64,000 nt of DNA from Streptomyces tsukubensis (GTDB taxonomy: Bacteria > Actinomycetota > Actinomycetes > Streptomycetales > Streptomycetaceae): contig NZ_CP045178.1 in NCBI RefSeq assembly GCF_009296025.1, positions 5,084,001 to 5,148,000 on the forward strand, written 5' to 3'. The notes under the pieces were generated by a model that searched no databases, had not been told where the DNA came from, and saw only the letters and a list, made by a program, of their open reading frames with translations. The position numbers were made by a program, and so were the translations under genes. Of this stretch, positions 9,024 to 18,056 are shown one piece after another; position 1 is the first letter of the stretch; every line of letters starts with the position of its first letter.

Positions 9024-10789
9024 AGAAGGACGTGCCGATCGTGGCTCAGAGCGCCGAGACCACCGACTGGGTCTCCCGTTACGCGGATGACGTCATCGCC
9101 GAGTCGGAGCGTCGAGCCGCGGGCAAACCCGTCGAACGCGTCGTCGTCGCGTCCGGCCTGTCCCCCTCGGGACCGATCCACCTCGGCAACCTCCGCGAGG
9201 TCATGACCCCGCACCTGGTCGCGGACGAGATCCGCCGTCGCGGCCACACCGTGCGCCACCTCATCTCCTGGGACGACTACGACCGCTACCGCAAGGTGCC
9301 CGCGGGCGTGCCGGGCGTCGACGAGTCGTGGGCCGAGCACATCGGCAAGCCGCTGACCAGCGTGCCCGCCCCGGCCGGCTCCGCTCACCCGAACTGGGCC
9401 GAGCACTTCAAGGCCGCGATGTCCGACTCCCTGGCCGAGCTGGGCGTCGAGTACGACGGCATCAGCCAGACCGAGCAGTACACCTCGGGTGTCTACCGCG
9501 AGCAGATCCTGCACGCGATGCGGCACCGGCGGGACATCGACGCCATCCTCGACCAGTACCGCACCAAGAAGGACCCCGCGAAGGGCCCCGGCAAGAAGGG
9601 CGGGCAGAAGCCCGTCGACGAGGCCGAGCTGGAGGCCGCCGAGGGTTCGGGCGCGGCGGGCGAGGACGACGGTGGCGGCAACACCGCGGGCTACTTCCCC
9701 TACAAGCCGTACTGCGGCGAGTGCGGCAAGGACCTCACGACCGTCACCTCCTACGACGACGACACCACCGAGCTGAGCTACGTGTGCACCTCCTGCGGTC
9801 ACACGGAGACGGTGCTGCTCAGCGAGTTCAACCGGGGCAAGCTGGTCTGGAAGGTCGACTGGCCGATGCGCTGGGCCTACGAGGGTGTGATCTTCGAGCC
9901 GAGCGGCGTCGACCACTCCTCGCCAGGGTCCTCCTTCGTCGTCGGCGGGCAGATCGTCCGCGAGATCTTCGACGGGGCCCAGCCGATCGGCCCCATGTAC
10001 GCGTTCGTCGGCATCAGCGGCATGGCCAAGATGTCCTCCTCCAAGGGCGGGGTGCCGACCCCGGCCGACGCCCTGCGGATCATGGAGGCACCGCTGCTGC
10101 GCTGGCTCTACGCGAGGCGCCGCCCCAACCAGTCCTTCAAGATCGCCTTCGACCAGGAGATCCAGCGGCTGTACGACGAGTGGGACAAGCTCGGCGGCAA
10201 GGTCGCCGACGGCTCCGCGCTGCCCGCCGACACCGCGGCCCACGCGCGGGCCGTCGGTACCGCCGCCCGTGAGCTGCCTTCGACCCCGCGCCCGCTGCCC
10301 TACCGCACGCTGGCCTCGGTCGCCGACATCACCGCGGGAGCGGAGGACCAGACGCTGCGCATCCTCGGCGAGCTCGACCCGGCCCACCCGCTGGCCTCGC
10401 TCGACGAGGTGCGGCCCCGGCTCGACAAGGCCGAGGCGTGGATCACCACCCAGGTGCCCGCGGACGCGCGGACCATCGTCAGGGCCGAGCCCGACACCGA
10501 GCTGCTCGCCTCCCTCGGCGACACCGACCGCGAGTCACTGCGGCGGCTGGCGGAGGGCCTGGACAGCCACTGGTCCCTGGACGGGCTGACCACGCTCGTC
10601 TACGGCGTGCCGAAGGTGATGGCGGGACTCGCTCCTGACGCCAAGCCCACCCCCGAGCTGAAGGTTGCCCAGCGGACGTTCTTCGCCCTGCTCTACCGGC
10701 TCCTCGTGGGCCGCGACACCGGCCCGAGGCTGCCCACGCTGCTGCTCGCGGTGGGGGCCGAGCGGGTACGTAAGTTGCTCAGCGCGTAG
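9020..10789 (+). CDS. lysK: Class I lysyl-tRNA synthetase (LysK type)
   Basis: A protein of about 589 residues, the archaeal/spirochete-type class I lysyl-tRNA synthetase also found in many streptomycetes. The HIGH motif GPIHLGN is at residues 51-57. SWDDYDRYRKVP forms part of the active site. Two CxxC pairs (YCGECG and VCTSCGH, near 235-265) are zinc-binding. The KMSKS motif (MAKMSSSKGG) is near 340 and an alpha-helical cage makes up the C-terminal third. GTG codons at 9020, 9032 and 9041 are all possible starts; conserved sequence begins soon after the last. It is a different enzyme class from the usual bacterial class II LysS. Confidence 0.94.
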   Translation: MKKDVPIVAQSAETTDWVSRYADDVIAESERRAAGKPVERVVVASGLSPSGPIHLGNLREVMTPHLVADEIRRRGHTVRHLISWDDYDRYRKVPAGVPGVDESWAEHIGKPLTSVPAPAGSAHPNWAEHFKAAMSDSLAELGVEYDGISQTEQYTSGVYREQILHAMRHRRDIDAILDQYRTKKDPAKGPGKKGGQKPVDEAELEAAEGSGAAGEDDGGGNTAGYFPYKPYCGECGKDLTTVTSYDDDTTELSYVCTSCGHTETVLLSEFNRGKLVWKVDWPMRWAYEGVIFEPSGVDHSSPGSSFVVGGQIVREIFDGAQPIGPMYAFVGISGMAKMSSSKGGVPTPADALRIMEAPLLRWLYARRRPNQSFKIAFDQEIQRLYDEWDKLGGKVADGSALPADTAAHARAVGTAARELPSTPRPLPYRTLASVADITAGAEDQTLRILGELDPAHPLASLDEVRPRLDKAEAWITTQVPADARTIVRAEPDTELLASLGDTDRESLRRLAEGLDSHWSLDGLTTLVYGVPKVMAGLAPDAKPTPELKVAQRTFFALLYRLLVGRDTGPRLPTLLLAVGAERVRKLLSA

Positions 10790-10844
10790 CGGTGCCCGCG
10801 CCTGGTCCTGGCGCCCGCGCCTGATCGGTGCGATGTACGCGACA

Positions 10845-10887
10845 GACGGCTGCCCGCCCTCCGGTTCTCCGGGGGCGGGCAGCCGTC
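10845..10887. terminator. Hairpin after the lysyl-tRNA synthetase and DUF2637 genes
   Basis: A 14-bp perfect stem (10845-10858 with 10874-10887) extends inward with one GT pair and a small loop. It sits between convergent genes ending at 10789 and 10962. Confidence 0.78.
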
Positions 10888-10913
10888 GTCGTGTGCGTGT
10901 GCGTATCTGTACG

Positions 10914-10942
10914 CGTGTGCGTGTGCGTGTGCGTGTGCGTGT
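10914..10942 (+). repeat. (GTGTGC)n hexanucleotide repeat
   Basis: About five near-exact GTGTGC units lie just beyond the terminator, in the gap before the DUF2637 stop codon. A looser GTGTGCG run also precedes it from 10891. Confidence 0.85.
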
Positions 10943-10961
10943 CCGTATACGGGGTGGGGAG

Positions 10962-12470
10962 CTACGCGATGTTCTCCGGGTCGAGTTCCTGCTGGTAGCG
11001 GACGCGGCACTCCTTGAGGTGCGGGCGCAGTGTCGACTCGGTGAGCGGGCCGCCCGAGCGCCCCGTCATCCCGTACAGGTCCTGGAGGTAGAGGCCGAAC
11101 TGGCGGGCGTTCGGGTACTCGCCCATCTCGCTCACGTACTGCCGGAACGCGACGAAGTACGCCTCCTCGCGGGAGAGGTCACCGGGTGGGGTGCCTGTCT
11201 GCCGCGGGTCGGAGACCTCTTCGTCAAGCGCCCGGTCGTAGCCCGGCTCGTCCGCCTGCTCGTAGCCCTGTTCCTGTTCCTGTCCCTGTCCCTGTCCCTG
11301 TATCTGTTCCTGTTCGGAGCGGGGGGACGGGATGCGTAGCGGGCGGGTGCGGTTCGGGCCCGCGGGGACCCTGGGCTCCTCGGCCGGCCCGGTCCCGTCC
11401 GCGCGGGCCGGGTACGTGTCCTCGCCGTCCCAGAGGCTCTGGGCGTGCGCCGCGTCGTACGAGGGGTCGGAGGGCGGGTCGTACGACGGGTCGTAGCCCC
11501 CCGCGTACTCCTCCGTCTGGGGGTGCTGCGCCGCGAACCACGGGCTCGATTGCGGCTGGGCCCGCTGCGGCTGTTCCCTCTGTCGTTGGTGCTGCTCGGG
11601 CCCGTGCTCGTATCCCTGGCCCTGTGCCTGACCGTGCTCCTGCTCCTGCTGCTGTTCCTGCCCCTGCCACTGCCCCTGCGGCGCGGGAAGCTCCGGGTAC
11701 CTGGCCGCCGCTGATGGCGTCTCCTCGTCGTCCTCCCGCGCGGAGGCGGAGGAACCCGCCTGGGCCGGGGGCAGCAGCGCCGGCTCTATCCCGGCCGCCG
11801 CGAGTCCCGAGGCGGCCGTCTGGGCGAGCGGCACTCCGTAGCGCGCCAGCCGCAGCGGCATCAGCGACTCCACCGGGGCCTTGCGCCGCCAGGCCCGTCC
11901 GAAGCGGGAGCGCAGCCGCGCCCGGTAGACGAGCCGCTCCTGTTCCAGCTTGATCACCTGCTCGTAGGAGCGCAGCTCCCAGAGCTTCATCCTGCGCCAC
12001 AGCAGGAAGGTCGGCAGCGGGGAGAGCACCCAGCGGGTGAGGCGCACGCCCTCCATGTGTTTGTCGGCGGTGATGTCCGCGATCCTGCCGATCGCGTGCC
12101 TGGCCGCCTCGACACACACCACGAACAGCAGCGGGATCACGGCGTGCATGCCGACGCCCAGCGGGTCGGGCCAGGCCGTGGCGCCGTTGAACGCGATCGT
12201 CGCCGCCGTCAGCAGCCAGGCCGCCTGCCGCAGGAGCGGGAACGGGATACGGATCCACGTCAGCAGCAGATCGAGGGAGAGCAGCACACAGATGCCCGCG
12301 TCGATGCCGATCGGGAAGACCAGTGAGAAGTCGCCGAAACCCTTTTCCTCGGCGAGTTTGCGTACGGCCGCGTACGACCCCGCGAAGCCGATGGCGGCGA
12401 TGACCACCGCACCGGCCACGACCACCCCGACGAGTATGCGGTGGGTCCGTGTCAGTTGCATCGCGGCCAC
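10962..12470 (-). CDS. DUF2637 domain membrane protein with Gln-rich cytoplasmic region
   Basis: About 502 residues. The first 120 carry four hydrophobic segments (ILVGVVVAGAVVIAAIGFAG and three more) matching DUF2637, a family seen in streptomycete chromosomal and conjugative-plasmid proteins. A basic segment follows (about 140-190, SRFGRAWRRKAP), then a long low-complexity Gln/Glu/Pro/Tyr linker with many EQ/QG repeats. A folded C-terminal region (about 425-502) contains SREEAYFVAFRQYVSEMGEYPN and resembles a small helical DNA- or partner-binding domain. GTG at 12470 has the better-spaced GGAGGGG; ATG at 12461 is the alternative. Function is unknown. Confidence 0.85.
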   Translation of the reverse strand: MAAMQLTRTHRILVGVVVAGAVVIAAIGFAGSYAAVRKLAEEKGFGDFSLVFPIGIDAGICVLLSLDLLLTWIRIPFPLLRQAAWLLTAATIAFNGATAWPDPLGVGMHAVIPLLFVVCVEAARHAIGRIADITADKHMEGVRLTRWVLSPLPTFLLWRRMKLWELRSYEQVIKLEQERLVYRARLRSRFGRAWRRKAPVESLMPLRLARYGVPLAQTAASGLAAAGIEPALLPPAQAGSSASAREDDEETPSAAARYPELPAPQGQWQGQEQQQEQEHGQAQGQGYEHGPEQHQRQREQPQRAQPQSSPWFAAQHPQTEEYAGGYDPSYDPPSDPSYDAAHAQSLWDGEDTYPARADGTGPAEEPRVPAGPNRTRPLRIPSPRSEQEQIQGQGQGQEQEQGYEQADEPGYDRALDEEVSDPRQTGTPPGDLSREEAYFVAFRQYVSEMGEYPNARQFGLYLQDLYGMTGRSGGPLTESTLRPHLKECRVRYQQELDPENIA

Positions 12471-12537
12471 CCGCGATCCCCTCCCTGTTCGGCTCTTTCG
12501 GCCAACAGCCTGGCACACCTGTGCGGGTGGTATGGCC

Positions 12538-12567
12538 GGAGCCCGGCAGCGGGGGCTGCCGGGCTCC
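12538..12567. terminator. 13-bp hairpin downstream of the first DUF3558 gene
   Basis: Arms 12538-12550 and 12555-12567 pair perfectly around a GGGG loop. It lies about 55 bp past the DUF3558 stop codon on the minus strand. Confidence 0.7.
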
Positions 12568-12622
12568 GTGGAATGCCGGGGATGTCTGCCTTCTGAGGCA
12601 GGCGATTACGCGGTGAGCGCTG

Positions 12623-13579
12623 TTATTCGGCCGAGTCCTTGTCGTCCGACTTCTTGCCGTCGTCCGCGGACTTCGTGGGCTCGGCCGACTTCTTGTCGTC
12701 CGACTTCTCCTCGGACTTCTTGTCCTCGGTCTTCCCGTCGTCGGTCTTCTTGTCGTCCGTTTTCTTGTCCTCGGACTTCTTGCTCGCGTCGCTCGACGGG
12801 GACGTCGAACCGGACGAGTCGCCCGAGCCAGAGCCCGAGCCGTTGGCATCGAGGATCGAGGCCACCGCTTCCTTCGCCGCGTTCTCCGCGTCCTTCAGCA
12901 GGTCCTCGGCCTTGGGGTCCTTGTCCCCGGCCAGTCCCGCGCCGTTGTAGTCGACGGACACGACGACGTTCTCGGCTCGGGTGACGACCGTCTGCTGCTT
13001 GAAGGTGCCTTCCTTCTTCTTCAGGTCGTAGCCGATCGAGGTGGCCTGGCCGCCGACGCCCGTGGCCGGCTTGGCCGCCAGGTTCTTCGCGCCGTCCGTC
13101 GCCTTTGCCGCGGCGACCTGCTTCTCGTAGTACTCCTGGGCGCGCTTGGCGCCGCTGCCCAGCGCCGCGTCCGAGGGGAAGCGGCTGAGGGAGACGTTCA
13201 GCCAGCGGAACTGGGAGCCGTCGACGCCGTTGCTGTCGAGGCTGTTCCAGGAACAGTTGCCCCGCATGGACGTGTCGTCCGAGCCGCCGGTCTCACCCGA
13301 CTTGTTCTTCGCCTTGGGGACGAGGTCGTCCAGTGTCTTCTTCGAGACGGCCTTGCAGGGTTCAGGCAGCTTGGCGTAGGCGGCCTTGGCCACGCGTGAG
13401 GCCGCGTCGCCCGCGCCCGGAGAGGCGGACGAGGACGCGGAGCCCTTCTTGCCCGCGTCCTTCGCGCCCGAGTCCGAGCCCGCGTCGTCGGAGCCGGAGG
13501 AGCAGCCCGCGGCCGCGAGAATCACCGGTACGGCCGCGAAGGCGAGGATACGGGGGAGTCGCTGTGCTGATCGGTGCAT
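12623..13579 (-). CDS. DUF3558 domain lipoprotein
   Basis: A 318-residue secreted lipoprotein. The ATG at 13579 is preceded by GAAGGAACC; a longer frame exists upstream without a good site. The signal peptide ends in lipobox AAGC with Cys26. After a Gly/Ser/Asp linker, the DUF3558 domain covers about 60-245, with a conserved CKAVSKKTLDDLVP start and a CSW motif. The last 65 residues are an extreme Asp/Lys/Ser/Glu low-complexity tail. DUF3558 proteins are cell-surface lipoproteins of unknown role. It is in tandem with a second, divergent DUF3558 gene. Confidence 0.87.
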   Translation of the reverse strand: MHRSAQRLPRILAFAAVPVILAAAGCSSGSDDAGSDSGAKDAGKKGSASSSASPGAGDAASRVAKAAYAKLPEPCKAVSKKTLDDLVPKAKNKSGETGGSDDTSMRGNCSWNSLDSNGVDGSQFRWLNVSLSRFPSDAALGSGAKRAQEYYEKQVAAAKATDGAKNLAAKPATGVGGQATSIGYDLKKKEGTFKQQTVVTRAENVVVSVDYNGAGLAGDKDPKAEDLLKDAENAAKEAVASILDANGSGSGSGDSSGSTSPSSDASKKSEDKKTDDKKTDDGKTEDKKSEEKSDDKKSAEPTKSADDGKKSDDKDSAE

Positions 13580-13723
13580 GGTTCCTTCGCTCATGATTCG
13601 TGCGGTCGGGGTCCGGTTGCGAGGGGGCCGATTGGTCCGGTGGGCCACCGTACGCCGAAGGGAGCGGGTGTTGTCTCCGTCCCGGAATGCCGCACGAGGA
13701 GCGAGGGGTGGTCCCCGAAGGCG

Positions 13724-14791
13724 TCAGGCGTCGAACTTCTCGGCGATCGAGCGGGCCAGTTCCTCTGTCCTGTCCTGCATTTCCTTGCTGTCGGGCACCT
13801 CGCCGCCGTGGGTCCGCTGCTCGTCGTAGGCGATCGTCACGATCACGTTCGACGTGCGGAACACCACAGTCACGGTGCGCCGCTGTGCGGTCGAGGACGC
13901 ACCGGTGAGCTGATCGTCGAGGAAGGCCGCGTTGCCGAGGTCCCCCAGCGTGCGCGGCCGGAGATCGGCGGGCGATTCAGGTGAATTGTCCGCATTCGGC
14001 GTCCCGTTCGCGGTGGAGGTGGCGGGGTCGCCCTCCGGGGTGTCCGTGTCCCCGTCCGTCTTCCTCGAACCGTCCGGGGAGGGGGTGGTGTCGCTTCCGC
14101 TCCTCTTCAGGTGGTTCAGGGTCTTCGGTTCGTTTGCTCCGTCTGCCCGGTCCGACCTGTCTGTACCGTCTGCGGCTTTCTGCTCACCCTTGGCGGAGTT
14201 GTTCGCTTTCGAGCCGCTTTCCCTTGACTCGTTCTCCTTGGACGCGCCCTCCTTCGGGTCACCTCCCTCGGGGGTGTCCTCCTTGGAGTCCGGCCCCGTC
14301 GAAGTGCTCGAACCGGAAGGGGGAGCGTCCGACTCGGAGGTGGACGGCGGGAGGCCCGCGGCCACGGCCTTCTTGTCGTAGACGGAATTCGCGCTGCTGT
14401 CGTCGCTGACCACGCCGTCGTAGGAGACGACACGTTCGAAGTCGAAGGTGAGGCGGTTGGACGCGTCCGGTGTCTCCGCCTTCCAACGGCAGCCCACCCG
14501 GCGGTCGGTGTCGAAGGTGAGGGTCGACGTCCCGTCGTACGCCTTGTCGCGCTGGTCCTTGTCGAGCTTCCTCAGGCCGGGCAGCAGACCGTCGAGCGTC
14601 TCGTGCGAGACCTCGCGGCAGGGCTCGGGCAGTGTGCGGTACTTCCCTGGCGGCGCTGTGGCCGTCGCGCTCTCCGCGCCGCCCGACTTGGGGTCATCGG
14701 TGGAACCATCACCGCCCGTGCCCCCGGTGCACCCCGTGAGCAGCGCCGCGAGGAGAGCGGCGATGCCTGGCACGTAGGCCTTCCGGTCCAT
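13724..14791 (-). CDS. Second DUF3558-type lipoprotein
   Basis: A 355-residue lipoprotein with a short signal peptide (lipobox LTGC, Cys21). The domain signature LPEPCREVSHETLDGLLPGL mirrors LPEPCKAVSKKTLDDLVP of the neighbouring gene, and GCRWKAE mirrors CSW, so the two are diverged paralogues. Between two domain halves sits a roughly 150-residue insertion of Ser/Glu/Lys/Asp/Thr low complexity (about 160-285) absent from the neighbour. The C-terminal half (RTVTVVFRTSNVIVTIAYD) completes the fold. It is transcribed toward its paralogue and divergent from rtcB. Function is unknown. Confidence 0.85.
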   Translation of the reverse strand: MDRKAYVPGIAALLAALLTGCTGGTGGDGSTDDPKSGGAESATATAPPGKYRTLPEPCREVSHETLDGLLPGLRKLDKDQRDKAYDGTSTLTFDTDRRVGCRWKAETPDASNRLTFDFERVVSYDGVVSDDSSANSVYDKKAVAAGLPPSTSESDAPPSGSSTSTGPDSKEDTPEGGDPKEGASKENESRESGSKANNSAKGEQKAADGTDRSDRADGANEPKTLNHLKRSGSDTTPSPDGSRKTDGDTDTPEGDPATSTANGTPNADNSPESPADLRPRTLGDLGNAAFLDDQLTGASSTAQRRTVTVVFRTSNVIVTIAYDEQRTHGGEVPDSKEMQDRTEELARSIAEKFDA

Positions 14792-15091
14792 GGTGATGGC
14801 TCCCCTTCGTCACGGCTGACGCCCTTGCGGGACGTCCGGCGGTCCCGAAATCCAGTTGCCGCGGGTATGCGGCCGATGGAGACAATGTGTACCGCACGCG
14901 CCGCCGTGAACGCCGGTCCGCTGTCCTATTTGTTGACCATGGCTCCGGTATTTGCGATTTGGACCGGCCGGTCTCAGGGCCCGCGGGACCCGCAGGGGAC
15001 AACTACCGCGGAAACGTGGCCTCCCGGACGCGCGCGGGGGCGGGCACACACCATTCAGCGCGCATTCGCGCCAACGGGGAGAGGCAGTCGT
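14792..15091. other. 300-bp divergent gap upstream of rtcB
   Basis: This gap separates the second DUF3558 gene from rtcB. It contains a TTGACC hexamer at about 14934 on the plus strand without a convincingly spaced -10. I see no repeat, hairpin or tRNA. The rtcB ribosome-binding site GGGGAGAGG ends about 9 nt before its ATG. Confidence 0.6.
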
Positions 15092-16285
15092 ATGCCATAC
15101 GTGGAGATACCTGGAGCGAAGGTACCCATCCGGATGTGGGCGGACCCGGCCTCTGTCGAGGACGGCGCACTGCGGCAGCTCCAGAACGTGGCGACCCTGC
15201 CGTGGATCAAGGGGCTCGCCGTCATGCCCGACGTGCACTACGGAAAGGGCGCGACGGTCGGTTCCGTCATCGCGATGAGAGACGCGGTGTGCCCCGCGGC
15301 GGTGGGTGTCGACATCGGCTGCGGGATGTCCGCGGTCAAGACCTCACTCACTCAGAACGACCTCCCCGACGACCTTTCCGGCCTGCGCGACCGGATCGAG
15401 CAGGCCATCCCCGTCGGCCGGGGCATGCACGACACCCCGGTGGACCCCTCGCGTATGCACGGGTTCCCCACGGCCGGCTGGGACGCCTTCTGGGGCCGCT
15501 TCCACGGGGTCGCCGAGGAGGTCAGGTTCCGCGAGGAGCGGGCCGTCAAACAGATGGGGACGCTCGGCTCCGGCAACCACTACATCGAGCTGTGCTTCGA
15601 CTCCGAGGGCGCGCTGTGGCTGACGCTGCACTCCGGCTCACGCAACATCGGCAAGGAACTGGCCGACCACCACATCGGTGTGGCGCGGATACTGCCCCAC
15701 AACCAGGGGCTGGTCGACAGGGACCTTGCCGTGTTCGTGGCGGACACCGAGGAGATGACCGCCTACCGGGGCGACCTGTTCTGGGCTCAGGAGTACGCGC
15801 GCCACAACAGGGCCATCATGATGGGCCTGCTCAAGGAGGTCGTGCACAAGGAGTTCAGGAAGGCAAAGCCGCTCTTCGAGCCGGAGATCAGCTGCCACCA
15901 CAACTACGTCGCCGAGGAACGCTACGACGGCATGGACCTGCTGGTGACCCGTAAGGGAGCGATCCGCGCGGGCAGCGGGGACCTGGGCATCATCCCCGGC
16001 TCCATGGGCACCTCCACCTACATCGTGAAGGGGCTCGGCAACTCGGCCGCCTTCAACTCCGCCTCCCACGGCGCCGGTCGCCGGATGAGCAGGAACGCGG
16101 CGAAGCGGCGGTTCTCCACACGCGACCTGGAGGAGCAGACACGGGGTGTGGAGTGCAGGAAGGACTCGGGCGTACTCGACGAGATCCCCGCCGCCTACAA
16201 GCCGATCGAGCAGGTGATGGGGCGTCAGAACGACCTGGTGGAGGTCGTCGCGAAGCTGAAGCAGGTGGTGTGCGTGAAGGGGTGA
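15092..16285 (+). CDS. rtcB: RNA-splicing ligase RtcB
   Basis: A 397-residue GTP- and Mn-dependent RNA ligase that joins 2',3'-cyclic phosphate or 3'-phosphate ends to 5'-OH ends in tRNA splicing and RNA repair. Visible catalytic elements are the metal site GVDIGCG (Asp74, Cys77), GSGNHYIE (His163), LHSGSRNIG (His180), CHHNYV (about His270) and the guanylylation motif SASHGAGR (His326). The start at 15092 has a strong SD; the open frame extends 160 codons upstream without homology. No rtcA, archease or release-factor gene adjoins it, so it is an orphan rtcB. Length matches the compact bacterial RtcB group. Confidence 0.95.
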   Translation: MPYVEIPGAKVPIRMWADPASVEDGALRQLQNVATLPWIKGLAVMPDVHYGKGATVGSVIAMRDAVCPAAVGVDIGCGMSAVKTSLTQNDLPDDLSGLRDRIEQAIPVGRGMHDTPVDPSRMHGFPTAGWDAFWGRFHGVAEEVRFREERAVKQMGTLGSGNHYIELCFDSEGALWLTLHSGSRNIGKELADHHIGVARILPHNQGLVDRDLAVFVADTEEMTAYRGDLFWAQEYARHNRAIMMGLLKEVVHKEFRKAKPLFEPEISCHHNYVAEERYDGMDLLVTRKGAIRAGSGDLGIIPGSMGTSTYIVKGLGNSAAFNSASHGAGRRMSRNAAKRRFSTRDLEEQTRGVECRKDSGVLDEIPAAYKPIEQVMGRQNDLVEVVAKLKQVVCVKG

Positions 16286-16360
16286 AGGGGGTGACGGGCG
16301 GCGGCCCCCGCGGTACTCGACCCCCCGGGCAGGGGGCGTGCGGTGGTCACCGCCGCACGG

Positions 16361-16588
16361 TCAGGGATTCGCGTGTTTGATGGCGAGGATCATGACGAAG
16401 GCGACCGCGTGGATGCCGAAGAGGAAGTAGCCGAGGTACCACCACAGGTACCGCTCGTTCTTCTTCTCCTCGGCCAGGTTCCGCTGTTCCCGCGCGTACG
16501 CGGCGTCCGCCACCCTTCTGGCCTCCGCGGGGTCCGCGCCCCCGGTGGGAGGCGCGGACGCGGGCGCGGAGCCGGTCTCCGGTGTCAC
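16361..16588 (-). CDS. Small single-pass membrane protein
   Basis: A 75-residue protein with a disordered Pro/Ala/Gly N-terminus, a charged helix (ARRVADAAYAREQRNLAEEKKNE) and one C-terminal transmembrane segment (YLGYFLFGIHAVAFVMILAI). Its GTG overlaps the SDR gene stop codon by four bases (GTGA), so translation is probably coupled. GGGAA lies upstream at a suitable distance. The longer reading frame to 16684 runs inside the SDR gene. Function is unknown; the coupling suggests expression with the oxidoreductase. Confidence 0.75.
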   Translation of the reverse strand: MTPETGSAPASAPPTGGADPAEARRVADAAYAREQRNLAEEKKNERYLWWYLGYFLFGIHAVAFVMILAIKHANP

Positions 16589-17358
16589 TGCTGTTCCCTG
16601 TGCACCTTGTTGTTCGGGGCCTGCGCCCGGGGCCGGATCACCAGCAGGTCGATGTTGACGTGACTGGGGCGAGTGACCGCCCACGTGATCGTGTCGGCCA
16701 CGTCGTCCGCGGTGAGCGGGGCCTCGACACCGGCGTAGACCTTCGCCGCCCTCTCCGTGTCGCCGCGGAAACGGGTGGTCGCGAACTCCTCGGTCTTGAC
16801 CATGCCGGGCGCGACCTCGATCACCCGGACCGGGGTGCCGAGGATCTCTATGCGCAGCGTCTCGGCGAGTACGTGCTCACCGTGTTTGGCCGCGACATAA
16901 CCGCCGCCCCCCTCGTACGTGCTGAAGCCCGCCGTGGAGGAGAGGATCACCACCGTGCCGTCGCCGCTCGCGGTCAGCGCGGGCAGCAGCGCCTGTGTGG
17001 TGTTGAGGGTGCCGATGACGTTGACCTCGTACATCGTGCGCCAGTCCGAGGGGTCACCGCTCGACACGGGGTCGGCGCCGAGCGCGCCACCCGCGTTGTT
17101 GACGAGTACGTCGACCGAGCCCCGCCCCGTCAGCTCCTCGGCGAAGGCGTCCACGGCGGCGCGGTCGGTGACGTCCAGCGCGTACGCCTCGGCCTGGTGA
17201 CCCGCCTGCGTCAGCTCCGCGGCCAGTGCCTCGATACGGTCCTTGCGGCGGGCCGTCAGCACCACCCGGTATCCGGCCTCGGCCAGGCCGCGGGCGGTGG
17301 CGGCACCAATGCCGCTGCTCGCGCCCGTGACGACTGCGGTTCTGTCGGCGGCGGTCAT
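16585..17358 (-). CDS. SDR family NAD(P)-dependent oxidoreductase
   Basis: A 257-residue classical short-chain dehydrogenase/reductase. The nucleotide-binding motif TGASSGIG is at residues 11-18 and NNAGG is near 90. The catalytic Ser/Tyr/Lys are in LSSTAG and YVAAK (about 142, 155 and 159). Arg residues after the first beta strand (TARRKDR) favour NADP. It resembles the YdfG-type serine/3-hydroxy acid dehydrogenase branch, but substrate is not assignable. It is first in a two-gene unit with the small membrane protein. Confidence 0.93.
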   Translation of the reverse strand: MTAADRTAVVTGASSGIGAATARGLAEAGYRVVLTARRKDRIEALAAELTQAGHQAEAYALDVTDRAAVDAFAEELTGRGSVDVLVNNAGGALGADPVSSGDPSDWRTMYEVNVIGTLNTTQALLPALTASGDGTVVILSSTAGFSTYEGGGGYVAAKHGEHVLAETLRIEILGTPVRVIEVAPGMVKTEEFATTRFRGDTERAAKVYAGVEAPLTADDVADTITWAVTRPSHVNIDLLVIRPRAQAPNNKVHREQQ

Positions 17359-17532
17359 GTGCTGCTCCTTGCTCGTACGGCCCCCGGGCAGGGCCGCCGG
17401 ATCGGATCATCGGACTTTTGCTGCCCCTGGTCAGGATAGGCCCGGCTCGTTGGGCCACGAATGGGACCCGGATGGCCGGAAGCGGTCAGGGGGCGTAGCG
17501 GTCAGTGGCCCTGGCGGCGCGGGGCGCGGCGG

Positions 17533-17877
17533 TCAGTGGCCGCGTGGGGCGTACATGATCACGGCCATCCCCGCCAGGCAGATCAGCGCGCCCGTGACGT
17601 CCCAGCGGTCGGGGTGGTAGCCGTCCGCCGCCATGCCCCAGAGGATCGAACCGGCCACGAAGATCCCGCCGTACGCGGCGAGGATGCGGCCGAACTGGGC
17701 GTCCGGCTGGAGCGTGGCGACGAAGCCGTACGCGCCGAGAGCGACCACCCCGGCCCCGATCCACACCCAGCCGCGGTGCTCACGCACGCCCTGCCACACC
17801 AGCCAGGCGCCGCCGATCTCGAAGAGCGCGGCCACGACGAACAGGGCGATGGAGCGGAGCACGGAGAGTACGGACAT
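17533..17877 (-). CDS. YnfA/UPF0060 family membrane protein
   Basis: A 114-residue protein with four transmembrane helices, typical of the UPF0060/YnfA family of small-multidrug-resistance-like proteins. Family landmarks are [32 protein letters not shown] and [15 protein letters not shown]. The ATG at 17877 matches the conserved family N-terminus (MSVLSVLRS); the open frame upstream is spurious. No strong SD is present. The physiological role of the family is unsettled. Confidence 0.93.
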   Translation of the reverse strand: MSVLSVLRSIALFVVAALFEIGGAWLVWQGVREHRGWVWIGAGVVALGAYGFVATLQPDAQFGRILAAYGGIFVAGSILWGMAADGYHPDRWDVTGALICLAGMAVIMYAPRGH

Positions 17878-17958
17878 GGGGGTCAGCGTCGCATGTGGGG
17901 CGGGGCGTCGGGCGGGGCGGTGGTGTGCGGGTGGGGCGGTGCCACTCAGTCCGGGTGG

Positions 17959-18002
17959 TGTCACTACGCGGGTGGGGCGGTGTCACTACGCGGGTGGGGC
18001 GG
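17959..18002. repeat. Two exact 22-bp tandem repeats with a degenerate third copy
   Basis: The unit TGTCACTACGCGGGTGGGGC plus GG occurs twice head-to-tail (17959-17980, 17981-18002), preceded by a degenerate copy from about 17937. It lies between the ynfA-like gene and the chitosanase stop codon and has no coding potential. Confidence 0.9.
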
Positions 18003-18056
18003 TGTCCGCGTCCCGGACACCGCCCTGCCGTGCTTTTCTCCGTGCGTGCGGGGGAC

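Noticed and set aside
8765..10387. 540-codon minus-strand frame over the lysyl-tRNA synthetase
   Set aside because: Antisense shadow; no homologous motifs and it also spans the argS start region.
11224..12849. 541-codon minus-strand frame over the DUF2637 gene
   Set aside because: It is out of frame with the DUF2637 protein, Arg/Ala/Gly-rich, and crosses into the neighbouring DUF3558 gene.
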